From positions 1 through 9,868 of the forward strand of contig JAESUA010000409.1 in assembly GCA_016763255.1 (NCBI GenBank): a DNA stretch of 9,868 bases, given 5' to 3'. The notes below the pieces were generated by a model. It was not told where the DNA came from. It did no database searches and saw nothing but the letters and a program-made list of their open reading frames with translations. Below, piece after piece: positions 1 through 6,762 of this stretch. Source of the DNA: Magnetovibrio sp. (GTDB taxonomy: Bacteria; Pseudomonadota; Alphaproteobacteria; Rhodospirillales; Magnetovibrionaceae). The translations under genes and the position numbers were made by a program. Position 1 is the stretch's first letter. Every line of letters starts with the position of its first letter.

Positions 1-13
1 ATGATGAACCACA

Positions 14-664
14 TCACCTGCGGATTTTCTCCGACCCGTCGGCCTTTGGAAAGCGATCCCTATAGGTCATTATTAATGCAGCTTGGTATAAGTGCGGAAA
101 CACCGATGAAATTTGAAATGAACGCACGATGCCTTTGCGCGCGATTGCATCTGCCCGCGCATGGGTGATGTCTTCACCCTTGAAGATGATCTCGCCCCTG
201 GTAACAGACGAAAACCGGGTCAAGAGATTGAACACGGTTGTTTTGCCGGCACCATTGGGCCCGATCAGGGCATGAATGGTGCCCCGGCGGACCTTAAGGT
301 TGACATCGTTGACGGCGACAAAACCCCGAAATTCTTTGGTCAGCCCCTTGGTTTCCAAGATCATCTGACGGCTTTGTGAAATATCGGTGTAGGTGGTGAC
401 AAATCCCGCACCACCGGGCAAGGGTTCGCTTTTGACGGCGATCACATCACCATATTCACCTTGCAGGGCCTTGAAACGAATGATGTCGGCAAAAGACTGG
501 CCTGCCTTGGCCAGTTCTGGTGGCACATCAAACAATTCAATGAATAGGCGATTCCAACCGACCAAATTGAGATCGCGATCAAAGATCGTGACTCCTTGAT
601 CCAGTTGATCTAAGGCGGAGCGCAGCACCTTTAAATGCTGAAGTTGTTTTATATCCCCGTCCAC
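14..664 (-). pseudogene. Chimeric remnant: shortened PAS_7 sensor module fused to truncated LivG-type ABC ATPase
   Basis: This is an open frame of 216 codons from a GTG start at 664, chosen because AGGGGAG lies about 10 nt upstream. Residues 10-100 resemble a PAS_7 module and match about half the residues of the divergent sensor at 899. However, the frame jumps from GEYGD straight to VIAVKSEPLPGG, about 30 residues short. At M101 a LivG-like branched-chain amino acid ABC ATPase begins: Walker A GPNGAGKT at 135-142 and a Q-loop glutamine at 184 (RSFQ). Resemblance stops after PHL (residue 192). The last 24 residues are unrelated, so the signature motif, Walker B and H-loop are absent. ATP hydrolysis or transport is therefore not expected. 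I infer a deletion-born fusion of a kinase gene with livG, later cut at its 3' end. A short expressed sensor-like protein cannot be excluded. Confidence 0.7.
66..92. repeat. Possible interspersed-element end at the LivG break point
   Basis: Where LivG resemblance stops (about position 89), the minus strand reads TTATACC (86-92), and CATTAATAATGACC follows a few bases later (66-79). This TTATACC...CATTAATA layout resembles short intergenic repeats I recall from marine proteobacteria, from memory only. No second copy was noticed in this window and no target duplication can be judged because the window ends. A separate short hairpin, CCGAC/GTCGG with a 2-nt loop, lies at 31-42. Confidence 0.22.
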
Positions 665-756
665 GTCGTGCCGCTCCCCTGTTCACTTGGCCATCGGCAA
701 ATCAGCCTAAACCAGATAATTATTATTCAGTGAAGCGGACATTAATGTAGTCCATA

Positions 757-819
757 TTTCATAAATTTCTTTCAATTGTTTCAAATTATTTAATATATAT
801 TTCGAATTATTTCATAGAT
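757..819. repeat. AT-rich direct repeats in the divergent intergenic region
   Basis: The gap between the two divergent PAS_7 frames (665-898) is far more AT-rich than its surroundings. It carries repeated motifs: TTTCAAATTATTT at 779-791 and TTTCGAATTATTT at 800-812 match at 12 of 13 positions and are offset by 21 bp, about two helical turns. A related TTTCAATTGTTT lies at 770-781. TTTCATAAAT (757-766) is echoed by TTTCATAGAT (810-819). The position between divergent genes suits a promoter or regulator-binding region, possibly for the OmpR-type regulator downstream, but that is inference. No clear -35/-10 pair could be assigned. Confidence 0.4.
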
Positions 820-898
820 ATTATTTATAGACATTTTTATCTATTGCTCTTTCTTAGTTGTTCAGTATCTTTGCCGATTCAAATTAAGAGGGGCATTG

Positions 899-1705
899 AT
901 GGTTTTGGCTGAACAATCGACCAAACGCGAACAGCTCAAATTACTTCAAGCTGCGCTTGACCATATCAATCAAGGGTTCACGATGTTTGATCACGACCTG
1001 CGCATGGTCGGCTGGAACAAACGCTTTGCCGAACTGCTTGGTTTTCCCGAACACCTGATCAAAACCGGAACCCCATTTTCCGATTTCATGCGGTTCAATG
1101 CGGAACGCGGTGAATATGGCGAAGGTGATGTTGAACAGCTCGTCGCACAAAGAGTCGAGCGCGCGCGCACCTTTAGTCCACGCACGATGATCAGTAAACG
1201 ACCATCAGGCGAAGTGATTTCGGTGCGCGATACGCCGTTGCCTTCGGGTGGATTTGTGACCATTTATACGGATGTCACAGACCAACGTCAGCGCGAAGAA
1301 GTGCTCGCCCAAGCGGTCACCAAACGCACCTCGGCCCTGCGTGATAGTGAACAACGCTTGCGCCTGATCACCGATGCGGTGCCGGCCTTAATCGCCCATA
1401 TCGACAAACAAACTTGTTACACATTCGCCAATCAACGCTATGCGACATGGTTTGGTTTTACCGTCGAAAATATACTTGGCCGCCCCATGAAATTGGTCAT
1501 CGAGGACGGTCTTTATCAAGAATTGCTGCCCAACACCCTGCAGGCCCTAAGCGGCACCGAGACGACGTACGAATACAGCCGCAAAGGACCCGATGGGCGC
1601 TATGCGGAAATGCGCAGCACCCTTCTTCCTGATTTTGATGAAAATGGCGAGGTCCGCGGCTGCTTCGTCTTGTCCATTGATATCACCGAACAAAAGCAAA
1701 GCTAA
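899..1705 (+). CDS. PAS_7 + PAS sensor protein (N-terminal half of a split hybrid histidine kinase)
   Basis: This encodes 268 residues and looks cytoplasmic, with no signal peptide or membrane segment. The ATG at 899 is preferred over the TTG at 896 because AGAGGGG ends 5 nt before it. Residues ~10-127 form a PAS_7 module, including GWNKRF, RGEYGEGD, and a PLPSGGFVTIYTDVT end. A short helical linker follows (~128-145). A second PAS module covers ~146-265 and ends in SIDITEQKQ, the usual junction before a kinase domain. The frame then meets TAA at 1703. The downstream codons in the same frame read TVLHQAQKMEAIGQL, the normal linker and start of a HisKA domain. The gene is therefore best read as the sensory half of a once continuous kinase. 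Alone it has no catalytic domain. It is divergent from the PAS_7/LivG chimera and lies in the same transcript direction as the kinase half and the response regulator. Confidence 0.8.
   Translation: MVLAEQSTKREQLKLLQAALDHINQGFTMFDHDLRMVGWNKRFAELLGFPEHLIKTGTPFSDFMRFNAERGEYGEGDVEQLVAQRVERARTFSPRTMISKRPSGEVISVRDTPLPSGGFVTIYTDVTDQRQREEVLAQAVTKRTSALRDSEQRLRLITDAVPALIAHIDKQTCYTFANQRYATWFGFTVENILGRPMKLVIEDGLYQELLPNTLQALSGTETTYEYSRKGPDGRYAEMRSTLLPDFDENGEVRGCFVLSIDITEQKQS
1703..1705 (+). other. In-frame TAA splitting the sensor kinase frame
   Basis: Positions 899 and 1730 are in the same reading frame. The only stop between 899 and 2795 in that frame is this TAA. Translation on both sides fits the conserved PAS-to-HisKA junction with no length change, so a single base substitution (for example CAA or GAA to TAA) explains it better than a frameshift. 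A sequencing or assembly error is the main alternative. Confidence 0.75.
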
Positions 1706-1729
1706 ACCGTACTGCATCAAGCTCAAAAG

Positions 1730-2797
1730 ATGGAAGCAATCGGGCAGCTTACCGGTGGTGTCGCACACGATTTCAACAATCTTTTGACAATCATCCTCAA
1801 CAATCTCACATCGCTGCGCACCCACTGCGCAAGCGACCCCGAGTTGGAAGAATTCATCAAGTCCGCCTTCGACGCTGCGAACAATGGCTCCAACCTGATC
1901 AAGCGCCTGCTGGGGCGAACCTTTCCCAGTTCCATCGAAATTATGACACAGGTCAAGGGCACACCACGTCCGACCCTGGTTGATCGCAGTCGGCTAGAAA
2001 ATGCGATCTTAAATCTTGCCTTCAATGCCCGCGATGCCATGAACGGTGAAGGCCGCTTGCTATTTTCCATCGGCGAGACCTATCTCAACCGCTCGGCGGC
2101 AAATGCGTTGGGCATCATTCCGGGAAACTATATCCGGGTTAACGTGGAAGACACCGGGTCGGGTATGAGCGAAGAAACCCAACACCGAGCGTTCGAACCT
2201 TTTTTCACGACAAAAAACCATGGTGTGGGGCATGGCCTGGAACTCAGTACTGTTTATGGATTTGTCCAGAAATCCGCAGGCGGCATCGAAATCACATCCT
2301 CATCCCCAGCAGGCACCTGCCTGTCACTCTATCTCCCCTGTACGGACATGGTGCCACAAAGCGCCGGGGATTATGCCGAAGACATATCACACCATAGCGA
2401 TGCTGGTGGAACGGGTGAATTGGTGCTGCTGGTTGTTGACGACCCAGGCATGCGCGACATTGTTCGCCGCCAATTGGTCAGCCTCGGCCATAGTGTCCTG
2501 GAAGCCTGTGGCCTTGATGACACCCTCGCCTTGGTGCGCTCGGTAAGCGACATACATTTTTTGGTGTCCGATGTTGTTGAAGTTCGCACCATCTGCAATA
2601 TCCGCTATTTGGTCACCGACGGAGCCCAACCGCCGCACCAAAACGAAAATTCAGAATGTGATCGCAAGGCAATCAAAATCAGTCAGACATATGGCTTTGA
2701 CGACGGCCTCAGTTGCCAAAACTTTGCCGATTATCTGTCGTTCACCGTTCAAGAAACGGACGGGTTTAACGAGACAATTCATATGAGATTGTCATGA
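1730..2797 (+). CDS. Histidine kinase/receiver half of split hybrid kinase, partly degenerate
   Basis: From ATG 1730 this gives 355 residues, but no good ribosome binding site is visible there. The natural start was probably 899, before the in-frame TAA. The phospho-acceptor histidine is H13 in GGVAHDFNNLL. The HATPase part keeps the N box (NLAFNARDAM, 95-104), the G1 box DTGSGM (141-146) and FEPFFTTK (155-162). Two defects stand out. The segment between HisKA and the ATPase is about 30 residues short, jumping from KRLL to GRTFPSSIEI near residue 61. The G2 box reads GVGHGLELS rather than the usual GxGLGLS. A C-terminal receiver (~230-330) has D237, D238 and the likely phospho-site D281, but it lacks the MPG-type loop, and QTYGFDD stands where KPYGFDD is expected. 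Kinase activity is doubtful. The stop overlaps the regulator start by 4 nt (ATGA), indicating translational coupling. Confidence 0.7.
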   Translation: MEAIGQLTGGVAHDFNNLLTIILNNLTSLRTHCASDPELEEFIKSAFDAANNGSNLIKRLLGRTFPSSIEIMTQVKGTPRPTLVDRSRLENAILNLAFNARDAMNGEGRLLFSIGETYLNRSAANALGIIPGNYIRVNVEDTGSGMSEETQHRAFEPFFTTKNHGVGHGLELSTVYGFVQKSAGGIEITSSSPAGTCLSLYLPCTDMVPQSAGDYAEDISHHSDAGGTGELVLLVVDDPGMRDIVRRQLVSLGHSVLEACGLDDTLALVRSVSDIHFLVSDVVEVRTICNIRYLVTDGAQPPHQNENSECDRKAIKISQTYGFDDGLSCQNFADYLSFTVQETDGFNETIHMRLS

Positions 2798-3504
2798 ATA
2801 AAACCATCGCCATCGTCGAAGACGATCCCTCAATCGCCGCAGTGATCTTGCGCACGCTGGAAGAACACGGCTACCTCACCGAGCACTATTCATCGGGTTC
2901 ATCTTTCCTCACCGCACTGCGTAAAAAAGCCCCGTGCCTGTGCTTGCTTGACCTCGGCCTGCCGGACATTGATGGAATCGGATTGCTGGGTAGCATCAAA
3001 GAGATTGCCTCAATACCGGTGATCATTTTATCGGGCCGCCACCATCCTTCCGATCGCATCGTCGGCCTGGAACTTGGCGCTGATGACTACGTCGTAAAAC
3101 CTTTTGATCCGCGCGAAGTCGTGGCCCGCATCCGAACCGTTCTGCGTCGCTTTGATGCGGCCACGCTGGCACCGGATATGCAAAACTCAGTTGCCACATT
3201 TTCCGGTTGGTTGTTTGATCCCAGTGCCCTCGAACTGACCGCTCCCGACGGTAGTGCAACAGATCTAAGTTCTGCCGAAGCCCGTTTACTGCAGGCTTTT
3301 CTAGAAGCCCCACAACGCGTTTTATCGCGGGATTTTTTATTGACCAAGGCTGGCGGGCAAGAGTGTTTTGATCGTTCCATTGACGTGCGCATGTCACGGC
3401 TGCGCAAAAAACTTCAAAAGGGCGAAAACATAAAAGGCCTCATCCGCACCGTTTATGGTGCCGGATACCTGTTGTCATGCGCCGTCGAATGGCAAAGTGC
3501 GTGA
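2794..3504 (+). CDS. OmpR/PhoB-family two-component response regulator
   Basis: This is a cytoplasmic transcription regulator of 236 residues, the usual family length. The receiver domain (1-~120) is intact: acidic pair D10/D11, phospho-acceptor D53 in LLDLGLPDIDG, S80 in the conserved Ser/Thr position, and K102 in VVKPFDP. The C-terminal winged helix (~133-232) includes SSAEARLLQAFL, the recognition-helix segment DVRMSRLRKKL, and the terminal RTVYGAGYLL hairpin. Its ATG overlaps the TGA of the kinase half, so it probably depends on translation of that frame. It would be the natural partner of the split kinase. Its targets are not shown by the sequence. Candidates are the TTTC-AATT repeats upstream of its own operon and the neighbouring genes. 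Unlike the two sensor frames beside it, nothing in it looks decayed. Confidence 0.93.
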   Translation: MNKTIAIVEDDPSIAAVILRTLEEHGYLTEHYSSGSSFLTALRKKAPCLCLLDLGLPDIDGIGLLGSIKEIASIPVIILSGRHHPSDRIVGLELGADDYVVKPFDPREVVARIRTVLRRFDAATLAPDMQNSVATFSGWLFDPSALELTAPDGSATDLSSAEARLLQAFLEAPQRVLSRDFLLTKAGGQECFDRSIDVRMSRLRKKLQKGENIKGLIRTVYGAGYLLSCAVEWQSA

Positions 3505-3546
3505 TTTTGCGCGCATCTAAAAGTGCCCATAAATACCTAGCCCGCT

Positions 3547-4653
3547 CTATTCTTTTCGTTTGAGACTCTCGAGCATAGCCACAAGAAACGCCGTCGCTTC
3601 GGCCCCGGTCACAACACGGTGATCAAAGGTTAGGGATAACGGCAGCATTTTTCGGATTATGGGCACGCCATCAACGGCGCAAACTTGATCGCGAACCAAA
3701 CCGGTACCGACGATGGCGACTTGCGGTGGGACGACCACCAGGGTCGCAAAACGGCCCGCCCCAAAGACTCCAAAATTTGACAATGTTATGGTTGCCCCAC
3801 GCATTTCTTCGGGGGGAATGTCGCGCGCTTCAAGTGCCTTTTTCATGGCATTAAGTCCCGTGCGAAGATCGCGTGCATCACGATTAGCAACGTCACGCAT
3901 GACCGGCACGAACAGGCCGCTGTTGGTGTTGGCCGCAATGCCAAGATCGACCGTTTCAATTAAGCGCCGCGCCTTATTTTCACCATCATACCAAGCGTTC
4001 AAAGAGGGCGCGGCCTCACAGGCAGTGGCGATGGCCTTGATCAAGCGCACGCTGACATCAGGGTGCGCGGGCCAGTCTGAGATATCGACTTCATCATAAA
4101 TTGAGGCCGGTACGACTTCGGCGTGCGACTGGGTCATCTTACGCGCCATGGCACGGCGCACACCGCGCAGGGGTTCGGCCGGTCCAGCTTTTTCAAGTGT
4201 CTGAGCAACGCGTTTAATGTCTTGCGCGGTAATACTACCGCCGGCACCCGTGCCCGCCACATCAGCAATGTAGATATTCATCTTAGTGGCCAAGGCGCGT
4301 ACGGCAGGCATGGCTTTAACGCCGACATGAGACGATGGTTGTGCGTGAATCCCCACTTCAGGGTTTTGGTCCTCGCCCTGTGGCAACGCTCCGACCACAG
4401 ACCCTTTATCCTCTCTCTCGCCGGTGTCAAATTCAATCAGCGGGGCACCAACTTTAGCAAACTCACCAATTGAAACATGGATTTTTTCCACCGTCCCTGA
4501 AACCGGGGAGGGAATTTCAACCACCGCCTTATCCGTCTCGACGGACAGCAACGGCTGTTCGGCAACCACATGATCGCCGACTTCGACATGCCAATCGACG
4601 ACTTCGGCTTCATCCAGGCCTTCACCCAGATCGGGAAGATTAAACGGGTTCAT
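3547..4653 (-). CDS. bkdB: Dihydrolipoamide acyltransferase (E2) of a branched-chain 2-oxo acid dehydrogenase complex
   Basis: E2 forms the core of the complex. It receives the acyl group from E1 on a lipoyl arm and passes it to CoA. The 368 residues hold one lipoyl domain (1-~78, lipoylated K42 in ETDKAVVEIPSP). A linker follows, then a peripheral subunit-binding domain (~115-150, PAVRALATKM...GTGAGGSITAQDI). The acyltransferase domain covers ~160-368. The catalytic motif near the C terminus reads DHRVVTG (344-350), with histidine H345 present but threonine at 349 where DHRxxDG has aspartate. The ATG overlaps the E1 beta stop (ATGA), so translation is coupled. It is the last gene of the operon and converges on the response regulator across 42 bp. 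Acetoin or pyruvate E2 is possible from sequence alone; the adjacent amino acid dehydrogenase favours branched-chain substrates. Confidence 0.88.
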   Translation of the reverse strand: MNPFNLPDLGEGLDEAEVVDWHVEVGDHVVAEQPLLSVETDKAVVEIPSPVSGTVEKIHVSIGEFAKVGAPLIEFDTGEREDKGSVVGALPQGEDQNPEVGIHAQPSSHVGVKAMPAVRALATKMNIYIADVAGTGAGGSITAQDIKRVAQTLEKAGPAEPLRGVRRAMARKMTQSHAEVVPASIYDEVDISDWPAHPDVSVRLIKAIATACEAAPSLNAWYDGENKARRLIETVDLGIAANTNSGLFVPVMRDVANRDARDLRTGLNAMKKALEARDIPPEEMRGATITLSNFGVFGAGRFATLVVVPPQVAIVGTGLVRDQVCAVDGVPIIRKMLPLSLTFDHRVVTGAEATAFLVAMLESLKRKE

Positions 4654-5630
4654 GAGAATGCAACGACCTCGCGGGCCGCCTCCAAAATTCGATCCAGTTT
4701 CGGGATGTAATTTTGTTCAAGCCCGGCCAGCGGAACGATCACGTCGGGCGCTGCGATCCTGCGCACAGGCGCCAGCAGTGACATCAAACCATGTTCGGCA
4801 AGCTGTGCGGCAACCTCACTGGCGAACCCGACGCTCAGCGGGGCCTCTTGAACAATCACGCAACGTCCGGTTTTTTCGACCGACTTTAAGACCGTCGCTG
4901 CATCAAAGGGTTTCAGGGTCGCCACATCAATGACCTCGGCAGAAATCCCATCGAGCGCCAGCGTATCGGCACATTCAAGTGTTTCTTTAATCATCGCGCC
5001 CCAGCTCACCAGGGTCACATCAGTGCCTTGGCGCAGCACAAAACAGGTGTCCATCGGCAAGGCTTTTCCATCATCGTCAACCTGTTCACGATAGGCTCTA
5101 TACAGCCGTGTCGGTTCGAGAAAAACAACCGGATCATCATCGCGAATGGCCGCCAGCAAAAGTCCGTATGCGCGTCCCGGCGAGGAGGGAATGACCACCC
5201 GCAATCCGGGGATCTGGGCGAACAGCGCTTCGGTGCTTTCGGAGTGATGCTCCGGGGCATGGATCCCGGCACCGTAGGGCATACGCATCACCATCGGGCA
5301 CGTTAAGCGCCCCCGGGTGCGGTTGCGCAACCGCGATGCATGATTGATCATTTGATCGATGGCCGAATAACAAAACCCCATGAATTGTATTTCCGCCACC
5401 GGGCGCAGGCCTTGGGCCGCCATGCCAACGCTCATCCCGGAAATCAGGCCTTCGGCCAGTGGTGTGTCGAGCACACGCTTGTCACCAAAGAGGTCAAGCA
5501 AGCCGTCGGTCGCCCTAAAAACCCCGCCATTGACCCCGACATCTTGGCCCAGGACAACAACGTTTTCATCTTCTTCCAGGGCGCGTGACAGGGCCATGGT
5601 AACACCACCGACCAGATTGACCTCGGGCAT
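4650..5630 (-). CDS. bkdA2: 2-oxo acid dehydrogenase E1 component, beta subunit (branched-chain type)
   Basis: With E1 alpha this subunit forms the thiamine-diphosphate decarboxylase that removes CO2 from branched-chain 2-oxo acids and acylates the E2 lipoyl arm. The frame stays open to 5717, but the ATG at 5630 is chosen for two reasons. It has AAAGGA about 7 nt upstream, and the family N terminus begins there (MPEVNLVGGVTMALSRAL). The longer form would also run back into the E1 alpha gene. The resulting 326 residues match the usual family length. Visible family motifs include VVLGQDVGVNGGVFRATDGL near the start, DTPLAEGLISGMSVGMA, EIQFMGFCYSAIDQ, and MRMPYGAGIHAPEHHSES. The stop overlaps the E2 start by 4 nt, and 25 bp separate it from the E1 alpha stop. 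Confidence 0.9.
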   Translation of the reverse strand: MPEVNLVGGVTMALSRALEEDENVVVLGQDVGVNGGVFRATDGLLDLFGDKRVLDTPLAEGLISGMSVGMAAQGLRPVAEIQFMGFCYSAIDQMINHASRLRNRTRGRLTCPMVMRMPYGAGIHAPEHHSESTEALFAQIPGLRVVIPSSPGRAYGLLLAAIRDDDPVVFLEPTRLYRAYREQVDDDGKALPMDTCFVLRQGTDVTLVSWGAMIKETLECADTLALDGISAEVIDVATLKPFDAATVLKSVEKTGRCVIVQEAPLSVGFASEVAAQLAEHGLMSLLAPVRRIAAPDVIVPLAGLEQNYIPKLDRILEAAREVVAFS

Positions 5631-5655
5631 GATTTCATCCTTTTGTCCGTTGTAT

Positions 5656-6762
5656 TTATTTGACCCATTGGCGTTGCGCAGAGATAACTTCGGGAAGGTC
5701 GTCATAGAGGGATTCAAATTTCGCTTCGGCGGCCTGCGGTGTCGTGTCTAAGTAAGCATCAGCGGCTTCATTGACGCGAGATTTACACTCGCCCAATAAA
5801 CTTTCTTCATCGGATTTCCCCCACCAGTCTTGGCCGACGAGGTAATTGCGCAGCCTGACCAAGGGATCCTTTTTCCACCGCGCACTGACATCGTCTTCGG
5901 CCCGATACCGGCTGGCATCATCGGCCGTGGTGTGATCACTGAGGCGATAGGTCAGGGCTTCGATCAAGGATGGGCCAAGCCCTGCACGGGCCTGGGCAAG
6001 GGCCTCATCCATCGCCGTGCGTACCGCAATAATATCATTACCGTCCACTTGTTCACCTTCAAAACCACCGGCAATGGATTTTTGCGCCAGAGTCTCGCAG
6101 CTGCTTTGCTTATGGCGCGGCACCGATATGGCCCAGCCATTGTTGATGACCACAAAGACCACCGGCAATTGCCACACCCCGGCAAGGTTGATCGCTTCGT
6201 AAAAATCCCCCTTAGACGTCGCCCCATCGCCCAGCACACACACAGCTACGTGCGCTTGCCCGCGCAACTTCATGGCGGTGGCCACGCCGACCGCATGGGT
6301 GGTGTGGCTGGCAATGGGGATGGAAAATGGGAAGTCATCTTTGGGACCGGACGTTTTGCAGCCACGTTCATCGCCACCCCAAAACATAAACACTTCTTTC
6401 AGGGTCACGCCGCGAAAAAAATGCGCCCCTTGCTCGCGATATGTCGTCAGCAAAACATCTTCAGCCGACATGGCGGCACCTATCGCCACCGACACGGCCT
6501 CCTGGCCCAAAGACGACGGAAAGGTACCCAGCTTACCGGTGCGTTGCAACGCCACGGCTTTGGCGTCAAAGGTGCGGGTCAGAACCGCACAGCGATACAT
6601 GGCCACCATGGTATCGCGCTCGGTGGCAAAATCGGGCAGATCCGCAGCCAGCGTTCCTTCGGCATTCAAGTACTGTCGATAGCCAATTTGAAACGTCGCC
6701 ACAGCCGGATCATTGTGAACCTTGGACAAATCAACCGAGGCTCCGGTCTTTTTTGCCGTCAT
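5656..6762 (-). CDS. bkdA1: 2-oxo acid dehydrogenase E1 component, alpha subunit (branched-chain type)
   Basis: This is the thiamine-diphosphate-binding subunit of the E1 decarboxylase. The 368 residues are close to family length. The cofactor motif runs from GDG (178-180) to NN (207-208). Other family segments are LQRTGKLGTFPSSLGQEA (72-89), the TTYREQGAHFFRG segment (106-118), and the HTTADDASRYR loop near the C-terminal third, which corresponds to the regulatory loop of the family. The ATG at 6762 has GGGAG about 8 nt upstream. It overlaps the stop of the amino acid dehydrogenase (ATGA), so the two are coupled. Similar proteins are often labelled pyruvate dehydrogenase alpha. The branched-chain call rests mainly on the upstream leucine dehydrogenase-like gene. 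Confidence 0.88.
   Translation of the reverse strand: MTAKKTGASVDLSKVHNDPAVATFQIGYRQYLNAEGTLAADLPDFATERDTMVAMYRCAVLTRTFDAKAVALQRTGKLGTFPSSLGQEAVSVAIGAAMSAEDVLLTTYREQGAHFFRGVTLKEVFMFWGGDERGCKTSGPKDDFPFSIPIASHTTHAVGVATAMKLRGQAHVAVCVLGDGATSKGDFYEAINLAGVWQLPVVFVVINNGWAISVPRHKQSSCETLAQKSIAGGFEGEQVDGNDIIAVRTAMDEALAQARAGLGPSLIEALTYRLSDHTTADDASRYRAEDDVSARWKKDPLVRLRNYLVGQDWWGKSDEESLLGECKSRVNEAADAYLDTTPQAAEAKFESLYDDLPEVISAQRQWVK

Noticed and set aside
31..42. CCGAC/GTCGG hairpin as a terminator of the chimera
   Set aside because: It lies inside the open frame and has no T-run after it on the minus strand.
2571..2786. Alternative frame over the receiver region, suspected frameshift
   Set aside because: The other frame does not restore receiver motifs; QTYGFDD in the main frame aligns better with the expected KPYGFDD, so small in-frame losses explain it better.
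3505..3546. Possible bidirectional terminator between the convergent regulator and E2 genes
   Set aside because: TGCGCGCA (3508-3515) is palindromic but has no loop and no following T-run on either strand.
5631..5717. Longer E1 beta start giving 29 extra residues
   Set aside because: The extension overlaps E1 alpha and does not look like the family N terminus; ATG 5630 has a good ribosome binding site.
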